A stretch of 64,000 nucleotides of DNA from Agriotes lineatus (Eukaryota > Arthropoda > Insecta > Coleoptera > Elateridae). A model generated the notes under the pieces. The model saw only the letters and a list, made by a program, of their open reading frames with translations. It made no database searches and was not told the DNA's origin. The stretch lies in NCBI GenBank assembly GCA_940337035.1, contig CALNHX010003269.1:90212-154211 (forward strand). The letters are read 5' to 3'. Both the position numbers and the translations under genes were made by a program. Below, in pieces: positions 9,517 to 19,215 of the stretch (within the stretch, counting starts at the first letter, position 1; each line of letters opens with the position of its first letter).

Positions 9517-10412
9517 TGTTGTCTTCATTGTCAAAGTCGACATTGAAACAGTATGACAGCGGACTTAGACTGTGGTGGGAATTTTGCCTGCAGAATGAAT
9601 TAGATCCGTATGAGGAGTCCATACCTGACATCATCAATTTCTTAACTAGAAAATTTCACGGGGGAGCGGCCTATGGTACCCTTAATTCGATTAGATCGGC
9701 CTTGTCACTATTATTGTCAGCAAATGTGGGACAAGACCCCCGTATGAAACGGTTTTTTAAGGGTATATTTAGACTCAAGCCATCACGGCCAAAGTATCAC
9801 AGCACTTGGGATCCAGCAGGGGTGGTTAATTACCTATCGACATTATACACCAATGAAAGCATCAGCTTGAAAGACCTAACGCTGAAGTTGACCACACTTC
9901 TGGCTTTAGTGTCAGCTCACAGGACGCAAACACTGGCCTTAATTGACATGAAAAATATTCTGTCGCAGACGGACAGAATAACGATCAAGATTCCTGATGC
10001 AATTAAAACATCAGGACCTGGCAAATTTCAACCAACTTTATCCTTGCCATACTTCAGGGAGAGGCCAGAAATATGCGCTGCACTTACTCTGGAAATTTAC
10101 ATAGAGCGCACCCAAGGTGCTCTACATCTGTTGATAACATATGGGAAGCCACACCGAAGAGCAACATCGACCACGCTTAGTCGGTGGATTAAGCATGTTC
10201 TGTCTCGGAGTGGTGTGGATACCACCATATACACTGCACACAGTACTAGACATGCTTCTACTTCGGCAGCTAGACGCCGAGGAGTGGGCCTGGAGGAGAT
10301 TCGCCGAACGGCAGGCTGGACTGCTACCTCCAACACTTTTGCTATATTTTATAATAAACCCTTGCTATCCAATTCGGATTTTGCCAAGGCAGTATGTGAA
10401 ATTAGCAAATAA
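9516..10412 (+). CDS. DIRS-like tyrosine recombinase
   Basis: The 298-aa protein is a complete-looking tyrosine recombinase of the kind DIRS elements use instead of an integrase. The N-terminal part (about 1-100) fits a SAM-like core-binding domain with TLKQYDSGLRLWWEF. The catalytic residues are visible: R136 in SAHRTQTL, H242 and R245 in AHSTRHAS, W268 in TAGWTATS in the third-histidine position, and the nucleophile Y279 in FAIFYNKPL. It would join circular element DNA into the genome by strand transfer through Y279. The frame is uninterrupted, so the enzyme may be functional and could act in trans, although the element has lost its RT. Confidence 0.85.
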   Translation: MLSSLSKSTLKQYDSGLRLWWEFCLQNELDPYEESIPDIINFLTRKFHGGAAYGTLNSIRSALSLLLSANVGQDPRMKRFFKGIFRLKPSRPKYHSTWDPAGVVNYLSTLYTNESISLKDLTLKLTTLLALVSAHRTQTLALIDMKNILSQTDRITIKIPDAIKTSGPGKFQPTLSLPYFRERPEICAALTLEIYIERTQGALHLLITYGKPHRRATSTTLSRWIKHVLSRSGVDTTIYTAHSTRHASTSAARRRGVGLEEIRRTAGWTATSNTFAIFYNKPLLSNSDFAKAVCEISK

Positions 10413-10501
10413 ATACAAAATGTTAATAAGTTAAACCTATCAGTATAGAATAAAGCGTTATTGAGTTTACACTTTGCTAATCGCAACTTTACTTTAAACA
10501 T

Positions 10502-10614
10502 CTACATTGTGATCTGAAGAACGAGGTGGTGAAATATAATTATATAATCAAACAAACTTATCTTAGTGAAGTTCGATTATGATTATATTAACCACCTCGT
10601 TCGAATGATCACAA
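10502..10614. repeat. DIRS-like internal complementary region
   Basis: The first half (CTACATTGTGATCTGAA, 10502-10518) is complementary to the extreme left of the element at 8131-8147. The second half (10547-10614) is complementary to the extreme right (10786-10853), beginning with AAACTTATCTTAGTGAAG. In DIRS elements this region is the proposed template for joining the ends of the circular intermediate. Confidence 0.75.
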
Positions 10615-10675
10615 CCCACCCATTGAATTGTTTGACCCAATCCCTACATGAAGTTGCGATAAATGACTTTAAAAA

Positions 10676-10793
10676 GAATGAGTTGATATCGGGCGCTACT
10701 ATATCGCCTGGTAGGTCACCTGGCGGAAAATTTTTACATAGCTTTAAAAATTGTGCGATTCCTGGCGGAGAGTAGTGGTACTACATTGTGATC
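10676..10793. repeat. DIRS-like right inverted terminal repeat
   Basis: Near-exact inverse complement of the left repeat 8135-8252, starting GAATGAGTTGATATCGGGCG. The right end of the element continues to about 10853, with an extension that pairs with the internal complementary region. Confidence 0.85.
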
Positions 10794-10981
10794 ATTCGAA
10801 CGAGGTGGCTAATATAATCATAATCGAACTTCACTAAGGTAAGTTTGTTTGATTATTTAATTATTTAAATTAAAACTCAAATAAACACATTAACTAAATT
10901 TTATAAGTATATTTAATTTGTTGTAAACCCTTCAATAACAAAAAAAGATCTTATCAGATTCTTTATTTTACAAAAAAAATC

Positions 10982-11557
10982 TTACAATAAATTGGTACAT
11001 GTACGGCAAAACCACGTTCCTTCGGGTACTGCTTTAATGTTTAAACATTTAAAATGGTACCATATAATGGTGCAATGGGGGTTGTCGCAAGCAACCAAAG
11101 GTGTATTATCATCCGATGATTTACAGAAACACCATAATGATTCTGCAGCACTAGATCCCGATGGTTGAGGTTCTTCAGCTGAAGTAGAAGTTGCTACGGG
11201 AACGGTTGTTGTTGATGGTGGCTGCTGCTGCTGCTGCTCAATACGGCTTGGAAAGTACTTTGCCGTAAGTTCTGGCAAAATTACTCTGTTGAAGAACTTG
11301 CTGGCAATTGAACTTTGCTTGTCCCAAAATTCTTTTTGGAATGTTATTCGTTGCGTGAACATGCTATTTTTATTCCATACAACAAAGTCTCCATAGCTTC
11401 TTTGTGATACAGCCATTTGCATTTGTACCTGATAATAGTACGCATGGTTTGTATCTAATCCTATCGCATTGTTTATGCTCTGCAAGCAGGAGTTTTTTAA
11501 TTTTGTGAGATCTGTGACGTCAACATCTTTCACACAGAAAGGACATTTCACCTCTAC
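10982..11557 (-). pseudogene. YqaJ nuclease C-terminus with PHD finger (3' half of split gene)
   Basis: Reading on the minus strand from 11557, the frame begins in the catalytic VEVKCPF motif of a YqaJ/lambda-exonuclease-type nuclease. It continues to HAYYYQVQMQMAVSQ, the family's downstream conserved block. A Gln run coded by CTG/CTG-type repeats (11222-11236) and a Ser/Thr/Pro linker follow. The C-terminus is a PHD finger: WCFCK, CDNPHC, WYHFKC and WFCRTC give the Cys4-His-Cys3 pattern. The stop codon is at 10982-10984. The 5' half lies at 19216-20757. The split falls within the VEVK motif, at the 7-bp duplication CCTCTAC of the P-like insertion. Confidence 0.85.
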
Positions 11558-11610
11558 CACAGTCTAATAAGAAACAGTCGTGTCACCCGCCGCAAAATGT
11601 GTCCCCAGCT

Positions 11611-11630
11611 TACAATAAACGCGCAGCCTA
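11611..11630 (+). repeat. Subterminal repeat of P-like element, left copy
   Basis: ACGCGCAGCCTATTGCGCG occurs here and again near the right end (about 19123-19142) in the same orientation, each ~55-95 bp inside its terminus. Subterminal repeats in P elements are usually inverted; here they are direct although the motif is itself partly palindromic. A transposase-binding role is a guess. Confidence 0.5.
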
Positions 11631-11794
11631 TTGCGCGGTAGTTCTCTAGTCACAGCGCGGGCGCGTCTACCTAACCTGTTCTGTGTTGTGTTTGTTTACC
11701 ACACTTTTAACCATAACGGCTTTGAGTTGTGTTGTTTACGTCTTGTGGAGAACCAATTCAAGGTTATCAAGCTATTTTGTGTGCGTTTTAAGTC

Positions 11795-13914
11795 ATGGCT
11801 TATTCATATAGCGGGTACAGTTATTGTGCAGCACCACGCTGTATAAATAATGCAAAAACGAATCCAACGCTAAGCTATTTTCGTTTTCCAAAAGATCGAC
11901 AAAGGTAAGGCTTACATTTTATAATAATTACAAAGTCCTAGAAGACTTCACTGCAATTGTAGCATTTGTATTATTTTCATCTACTTAAATATTGCTATAA
12001 AAAAACTTAACCTATAATTTTATATTTTAGATGTTTGTTGTGGATAACCAACTCCGGTTTACTGCAACTGAAGGAATGCACTGTGGAACAGTGTTATGCA
12101 CGCTACAGGCTTTGCAGTATGCATTTTGAAGACATAACATTTTCAAGCATGCAGAAAAATCGTCTGAAAAGAACGGCCATTCCTACATTATTCGATAATG
12201 CACATTCAGGTTTGTACCAAATGCTACATATTTATTCAGGGTTTTTTTTAACAAATCCCTATTGTTACAAATTCTATTGCTCAAACATCTGAAGTAATTT
12301 CAACCTCTGAAGATATGAACGTTAGTGTTGTTGAACCTACAACATCAACGCAGAAGGATGCTTTTTGCCAAACGCCAATGATGTTCACCTCTTCCACACC
12401 ACGAAAAAGTGAATTGCGAACAAAGGTGCGAACTTTACAGAAGAAAGCGTGTCGAGTGAAGTTGCAGTTTGCTCAAGCAAAAGAAGTGTCAGTATCAACA
12501 GATGATATTATCCAGTACTGCGATGAACATCTCAGTGAAACAGTTGCAGCATTAATTAAAACCCAAATTAAATTAGCCAACACCCAGCCAAAAGGATACC
12601 GTTATTCTAACACATATAAACAATTTGCTCTAACTATTTACTTTCTTGGGCCTAAAGCATATAGATTTTTAAGTAAATATTTTTGTTTACCATCGAAAAG
12701 TACCTTATGCCGCATAACTCATAAGTGGGATATCAGAGCTGGATTGAACGATTTTCTATTTTCGGTTATCAAAATAAAAGCTGATATGTTACCAGCAAAT
12801 GGCCGAACTTGTATCATATGTGTCGATGAGAGGTCACTTAAAACAAATTTATTTTATAATACAAGTAGAGATGAAATTACACGAAACTAATAATGAAAAA
12901 AAGTACGATCCCGCGCAGAATGTGCTTGTTGTAATGGGACGAGGTATAATATGCAATTGGAAACAACCCGTTGCTTATTTCTTTGTTAGAGGTAGTTGCT
13001 CATGTGAAGAATTAAAATCAATAATTTTTACTTCTGTAAATAAATTAAATCAGGTTGGGCTAAATGTAATCGCCATGGTATCTGATCAAGGTTGTAATTT
13101 GTAAAATATACCAAAAGCCTTAATGTAACAGTTGTTTGTTGAAGGTTGGAGACTTACAATAGCAGCATTTTTAAATATATGGGATGCATTTAAACAGAAA
13201 GATGTGGTAATTTTATACACCAGACGTTTTAATCAGGATTGTTTGGAAAATTACTTTGCGAAAATCAGACAGCAAGGAGGAAATTGTAGGAACCCCACAC
13301 CAATACAATTTGAATGGGCATATAAAAAATTATTTTATTTAAATTATTTTGAACATTCTGATGGCGCAAATTGTATTGATAACTTGGATGATATTTTAAC
13401 AGAATTAACACCAAACCAATTAAATAAATATGAAGTTGTTTTTCCTAAAACAAATATATTTACACCTTTGCAAATAGATACCACAGATTACAGGCAATTA
13501 GAATTTCCCGATAAAAATGCTTTTGTGTAGGTATGTGGATATTTTATTAAAAAGTGTGTTAAGAAGCATACATGTGCTGTTTGTTTAAATTAGGCTCGAG
13601 CAACAAAGGATGTTGACCAAGAAAGTGTGTATTGTTACTTTCGGGCATATGAAAACAAAAATAAAGACGCTTTTGGAAATTTAATGATGCCTCCAAAAAA
13701 TTTCTTTGAGTATGTTACACTACTTGACATAAAATTTTGCGAACTTTTCCCAAAGTTGTCAATAAAAAAAAAAGTGGGTAATTCTATAAAAAAACAGTTG
13801 GAGGAAATACCGTACCGCCATCTATCTTTATTTGTTCGTGTTCGGATATTTTATACTTTAAAATTTACTAACAGAGATTTTAAAAAGTGTAAAGAAAAAA
13901 AAATCAGAAATTAG
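11795..13914 (+). pseudogene. P-element transposase with THAP domain, deleted and interrupted
   Basis: Exon 1 (11795-11904) starts MAYSYSGYSYCAAPRC, the first half of a THAP finger. Exon 2 (12031-12209) completes it with LCSMHFEDI. Both junctions have GT-AG signals in phase. A third coding part from about 12260 contains FALTIYFLGPKAYRFL and RTCIICVDE. A frameshift near 12890 leads to NVLVVMGRGIICNWKQPVAYF and MVSDQGCN. Between about 13104 and 13132 a large block is missing, including the GTP-binding region expected in P transposases. The frame then resumes with TRRFNQDCLENYFAKIRQQG, the conserved C-terminal block, and runs in pieces to 13914. The deletion and stops mean no active protein. Confidence 0.85.
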
Positions 13915-14589
13915 AAAATCTCCAACATTTGTAATTTTTAATGCATATGTATGTATATTGGTGGATGTAATTGTAATTATGATAATAATATATCATTATT
14001 TAATTCCTGTGTATATTTATGTAATTTGAATAAAAAGACTAAAGCGTAATTGCTTATTATACCAATTTATCAGTCCGCTTGTTTAGTTTGGTGTGTTACT
14101 CTTTATTAAACGAACAACAGTTTATAGTATTTTTTAGCACAGTTCTCTTCATAATTTAATTGATTTCTTTGTTTGGAAAATTAGTAGAACGTGATATTTG
14201 CAAAATTTTTAGTTTATTTTTCGAACGTTACATGTGAAAGTATAATAAGTAGAGTGGAAGTGTCAGATGTGTTTTTAAAGTGTGGTGAATTTTGTTAAAT
14301 TATATGTGTTTAAAGTGTGTGAGAGCAAGTAATTACGGTTGAAAACATAATCTAAAGTTTAAAGGTCAAATAGCATATGTAGAGAAACCGACATCAGCTA
14401 AATTAAAGTGTAAAAAGCAAGAAGAACCAAAGGAAGGTGATAACATAAAGGCGATTATAGCATTCACGGCAACTGATATCGAAACGTGAGGAAACTAGCA
14501 GAATCGCCAACCTAACAAAAGTAAAAAACGCGCGAAATTTAAAAGTTTCACACGAGTGAAAAGTCGCGGAAATCCAAGAGTAAAATATC

Positions 14590-15470
14590 ATGAGCGCGGA
14601 TAAAATGTTACGATATAATTATGAGACCGATGATTCATCAAACGATGATTTTAAGAGAAAAAGAATACAAGAAGAGGACATTTTCAATAAGAGCAAAAAG
14701 ATCACCAGATCACCGGCAAAAAGCCAAAAAACAAAAGTACACGAAAACAACGACAGCGACGTGGAGGAAGATGAGCAGCAAACACTGAAAAGTATGTTGA
14801 AGGAAATTATGAGAGACATTAAAGACCTGAGGCGCGACCAAAAGGCACAACAGGATGAAATGCGAAAAGTTAGAGAAGAACTAAAAGGAATAAAAAACGA
14901 ACAACAAATATACCATAAAGAAGTAGCAGTATTACAGGATAAGTTGAATAAGAAGGAGGAGGAGTGGAGAAAAGAGAAGCATGAATGGTAAAAAAAAATG
15001 GAAAAGTTGGAAATCACAATAGAAGCAAGGGAAAAGCAACATAAGAGAAACAACATAATAATAAAAGGTCTAATAACAGATGATAACCAGTTGGATAAAA
15101 AAGTGGAACAGTTTCTGAACAAAGAAGTGGGGTTAGTGTAAAGATAACCGAAGCGTATAAAATAGGAAGGAACGAAACAAAAAAAGCAATAGTAGCAAAA
15201 ATTCAAACGTGGAGCCAAAAGAAAGAAATAATGGAGAACAAAAAGAAACTGAAAGGCCAAAGAATAGTTATAGATAATGATCTAACGGCCAAAGAAATGC
15301 TAATACAAAATAAAATTAAGGAGGCAGCACAGGAAGAAATCACAAAGGGGAACAAGGTAAAAATAGGATACAAGAAGATAATAATAAATAATAAAGTATA
15401 TGAATGGGATGAGAAGCGAGATGAAATAAAAGGCATACAACAGGCATTAGTCCCAAATCCAAAAAAGTGA
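14590..15470 (+). pseudogene. LINE ORF1, coiled-coil RNA-binding protein, broken
   Basis: ATG 14592-region begins MSADKMLRYNYETDD and is rich in Lys, Glu and Asp. Residues about 65-133 form a heptad-rich coiled coil (MLKEIMRDIKDLRRDQ). A TAA at 14989-14991 interrupts it. The next part in frame reads KRNNIIIKGL, the start of the RRM-like/C-terminal domain of ORF1 proteins. A frameshift near 15135 moves it into a frame running to 15470 with KLKGQRIVIDNDLTAKEM. The protein would bind LINE RNA as a trimer. With one nonsense mutation and one frameshift it is not expected to be made whole. Its end overlaps the ORF2 frame at 15467. Confidence 0.75.
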
Positions 15471-18400
15471 CAGAACACGCACAAGCCGGAACTGCGACAA
15501 CGACTGCGATGAAATGGACAACGAATTTGGATAGTATAAGTATAAAAATAAACGAAAAAATGGCAGAAAGAAAAATGAAAACAAATAGAAACATAATAAC
15601 GGCAAAAGAAAAAAGGAAACAAAAAACCAACCTAATAAGAGTAGCAACGTGGAATGTTAGAACAATGCTGAAGCCAGGAAAAATGTGGGAAGTAGCCAAC
15701 GAGCTACTACGCTACAGGATAGACATAGCAGGCCTACAAGAAGTAAGATGGTGCAGTAACGGTGAAATAAGGAAAAGAGACTTCACATTATTATACGCAG
15801 GGGAGAAAAAACAGGGAAGTAACGGTGTAGGTTTTATTATAACAAAGAGGTTTTTAAAAAACATTATGCAATTTGAACCAGTGAATGGGAGAATAGCATA
15901 CCTGAGAATAAAGGGAAAATACAAGAACATATCTGTGGTTAACGTATATGCTCCAACTGAAGAAGCCCAACAAACCGATAAGCAGAAGGTATATGAAGAA
16001 GTGGAGAACATATGTGGAAAGATTCCTAAAAGTGATAGTCTAATTATAATTGGAGATTTCAATGCCCAAGTGGGAAAAGAAGAATATATTAAACCAGTAG
16101 CAGGCAAGCATACATTACACGAAAAGACTAATGACAATGGAAATAAATTATGTAATCTAGCGTCGGCTCTGAATATGGAAATAAGCAGCACAATGTTCAA
16201 GCACAAGAAAATACACAAAGAAACGTGGAAAAAACCTGGAGCAACAAATGGAAGCCAGATCGATCATATCCTAATAGCAAAAAAGGCAGCAACCGAAGTT
16301 AACGATGTAAGAACCTTCAGAGGTGCAAATGTCGATAGCGACCATTTTTTAGTCGTGGCAAAAATTAAATATTCATTATACAGTAATAACTTAAGAAGTA
16401 ACTCGAGAAAAATGTGGAACAGAACAAGATTGAACAATGAAGCAGTCAAAAAGAAATACGCAGATGTGCTAAGTCAAAAATTAGATCAAACCCAGGAAAG
16501 GAAAGAAATAGAAGAAGATTGGGAAGTTATCAAAAGCTGTATAGTAGAAGCAGGGAAACAAGTAATTGGTTTCACGAAGAGAAATATGACAAAAGAATGG
16601 TTCGACGAGGAGTGTGAAGAACTAATAAAGAAGAAGAGAGACGCTAGGAACAGGTTATTAGCAACAAACAACGATAGAGATAAAATATTATACAACGACC
16701 TTAGGAAAGAAGCAGCAAGCATGTGTAAAAGAAAAAAGAAACAATGGTTCGACAACAAGATGGAAGAAATTGAAAGCAGTCACAAAGCACACAATACAAA
16801 AATGTTCTATCAAAAAATACAAGAACGGAAGAAAGGACCAGGGCAATATAGGAGAGGAATGAAAAATGAAGAAGGTAATATAGAATACAATGAGGAAAAA
16901 ATTAAAGTGATATGGAAGCAGTTTTACCAGAAACTACTAAATGAAGAAACTAACAACGAAATAAATAACGAAAATGAAACTCCGCCTCAAAACGAAACAG
17001 AAATTCCAAAGCCAACATATGACGAAGTAATCAATATAATTAATAAAACACAAAATGGAAAAGCAACAGGAACCGATGAAATATGCTCCGAGATGGTGAA
17101 AATGGGTGGAGAAAAAGTACATAAAAGAATCTTCAGCCTTATAACAAAAATATGGGAATCCGAAAGTATGCCTACAGAATGGGAACAAGCAGTGATAATA
17201 CCACTATTCAAAAAGGGTGATCCAAAAGAATGTTCCAACTACAGGGGTATTTCACTGCTAAATGTGATGTATAAAATAATGGCCAACTTAACTCAAAAAA
17301 GACTATCAGAATACAGCGAACTGGAAATAGGCGAACAACAATATGGCTTTCGACCAGGAAGATCAACCACCGATGCAATATTCATTCTGAAACAAATCTT
17401 GGAAAAATTTTACGAACACGGAATAGAGATTCAAATGCTGTTCACCGATTTCAGACAGGCTTTTGACAAAGTGCACAGAAGAGAACTACTACAGAAAATA
17501 AAAAGCACAAACCTTCCATCGAAATTGATAAACCTTATTAATATGACGCTAACAAGCACAAAAGCCATAGTGAAACTAGCAGAAGGCGTGACGGAGGAAT
17601 TCACAACTAACTCGGGAGTACGACAGGGAGATGCCCTCTCGGCAACGCTATTTAATTACGCAATAGAAAAAGTAATAAAGGAAACAGAACAAGAAGGGAC
17701 AATAAAAAACAAAGAAGTTCAGATATTAGCGTACGCCGATGACGTACTGATCATAGCAAGAACATATAGAGGTATAACGGAAACGTTCAGAAAATACAAA
17801 TAGCAGCAAAAAATATTGGCTTGGAAATAAATCAAAATAAAACAAAGTTCATGAAGTTACAGAGGAACGATAGAACAGTCCAAGATATAACGATAGACAA
17901 CTATACATTTGAAGAAGTAAAGAGTTTCAAATACTTGGGCATACAAATTAACTACAAAAATGAAAGTGAGCATGACATAAAATAAAGTTTAATACTAGGG
18001 AACAGAGCATACTACAGCAACAAAAAAACACTTCAAGACAAAGGCATTAGCAAGACAGCGAAGCTACAGCTGTACAAATCAATAATAAGGCCGGTAGTCA
18101 CGTATGCCGCGGAAGTGTTATGTCTCACAAAAAGGGATGAGGAGCAATTGCGTGTCTTCGAAAGAAAAATACTGAGGAAGATATTGGGTCCTAAAAGAAC
18201 TGATGACGGCGAGCTACGGCCCAAGATGAACCACGAACTTAATGAAGAAGTGGGTGGCGAAGACATCGTAAAATTTATCAAAGCGCAACGCATCAGATGG
18301 TTGGGTCATGTAACGAGAAGTGACAACAGTAAAACAACTAAGCAGATGTTGGAATGGAAGCCCGATGGAGATAGACCACGAGGAAGACCAAGAACGAGGT

Positions 18401-18516
18401 GGTACGATGAGGTAAGAAGAGATTTAGGTACAAGAGATGCAGATTCAGAACTGGAAAAGAAAAGCAGAAGACAGAACCGAATGGAGAAGAATTGTGAAAA
18501 TGGCAAAAACACATAG
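15467..18516 (+). pseudogene. LINE ORF2: AP-type endonuclease and reverse transcriptase, broken
   Basis: The first frame (15467-17803, first ATG 15509) is 778 aa. It has the endonuclease with RVATWNVRTM, LQEVRW, IIIGDFNAQVG and DSDHFLVVAKI, then the reverse transcriptase with YRGISLLNVMYKI, QQYGFRPGRSTTDA, FTDFRQAFDKV, GVRQGDALSATLF and LAYADDVLII. A frameshift near 17800 moves to GLEINQNKTKFMKL and FKYLGIQI. A TAA at about 17983 interrupts again. The last frame (to 18516) ends with IKAQRIRWLGHVTR and RGRPRTRWYDEV, the usual C-terminal tail. The enzyme would nick target DNA and copy LINE RNA. One frameshift and one stop make this copy non-autonomous. Confidence 0.85.
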
Positions 18517-18655
18517 CAAACTATAAAGAGGAGAACGTATACAAGGAAAAAGAGGACTAATCCACCTCAAAAAAAGAATTTAAAAGCTTCGGAAAGAAGC
18601 GGCGATATTCCGCAAGGAACGAAACGCCTATATATATATATATACATGTGAAAGT

Positions 18656-19115
18656 GATATTTCCTTACTTCCGCTCACTCATTTAGCCTAGGGTTACCAG
18701 ACATTTTGGTCGTCATCTTTTTCTTAAAATACCACAGAAACTATGAAAATCGTTAAAATTACAAACACAAAAATATTTAATTTGAACGTCACTAATGTTT
18801 AAATATCGCTTCTCGTAAATTTTGAACGCACTCATCTGCCTTTTCTTTTAGGTAGGCCCAGAGGCGAGTTGAGATGATGTAATTGTATCGAAAAATATGG
18901 AGTCTAAAAGCGTTTTTAGGGAATGGTGAATTTCGCTTGTGACGCTCTTGTCCTTTTTTTCTCTAAACAAACGTAACCCTATCTTGATCAGTTCGGTAGC
19001 TCAGAATAACTTTCCGCTGTCACAGTGACAAAAACACCTCAGAAAACGTGATATTAATGATGCATAATTTTTAAATGTTAGGTTATGTGCGCGCGCGTTT
19101 TTCAAAACCGCGCCG
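18656..19115. other. Non-coding 3' part of P-like element
   Basis: This is the continuation of the P-like element after the LINE's second target duplication. No frame with recognisable protein content was seen. The last ~100 bp are CG-rich (GCGCGCGCG near 19090) and lead into the subterminal repeat and right terminus. Confidence 0.5.
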
Positions 19116-19215
19116 AACAAAATCGACGCGCAGCCTATTGCGCGCGAGCGTTTAGTGCGACACGAAGATCAAAGTGCCGACACAGGAGTGAAATTACTGT
19201 TTCTTATAGACTGTG

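Larger units (their letters stand above)
8131..10853 (+). mobile_element. DIRS-like tyrosine-recombinase retrotransposon, internally deleted
   Basis: The element has 118-bp inverted terminal repeats (8135-8252 and 10676-10793). Behind the recombinase gene is an internal complementary region. Its first half (10502-10518) is the complement of the outer left end (8131-8147), and its second half (10547-10614) is the complement of the outer right end (10786-10853). This inverted-repeat plus internal-complement layout and the gag/RNase H/tyrosine recombinase order define DIRS elements. Most of gag and all of the RT fingers/palm are missing between about 8530 and 9025. The insertion point lies just downstream of the THAP-DDE transposase stop codon. 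Confidence 0.85.
14242..18642 (+). mobile_element. RTE-like non-LTR retrotransposon (full-length, decayed)
   Basis: The 13-mer TACATGTGAAAGT lies directly at both edges (14229-14241 and 18643-18655), a target duplication that sets the boundaries at 14242 and about 18642. Inside are a long 5' leader, ORF1 with a coiled coil, ORF2 with endonuclease and reverse transcriptase, and a 3' end in a (TA)n run. The LINE is inside the P-like element, downstream of its transposase. RTE-like is an inference from the endonuclease and C-terminal style; the presence of a separate coiled-coil ORF1 leaves the clade open. Confidence 0.85.
11558..19215 (+). mobile_element. P-like DNA transposon inserted in the YqaJ gene
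   Basis: The ends CACAGTCTAATAAGAAACAG (left) and the inverse complement of CACAGTCTATAAGAAACAGT (right) form ~20-bp inverted repeats differing by one inserted base. The 7-mer CCTCTAC flanks the element directly (11551-11557 and 19216-19222). Removing the element with one copy of the 7-mer restores the YqaJ frame exactly. The interior encodes a THAP-bearing P-type transposase. Without the RTE-like LINE at 14242-18642 the element is about 3.25 kb. P elements normally duplicate 8 bp, so the 7-bp duplication (or an eighth mismatched base) is slightly unusual. Confidence 0.85.

Noticed and set aside
14619..15699. Open frames on the strand opposite the LINE ORFs, rich in Phe, Leu and Ser
   Set aside because: They are antisense shadows of Lys/Glu-rich ORF1/ORF2 sequence.
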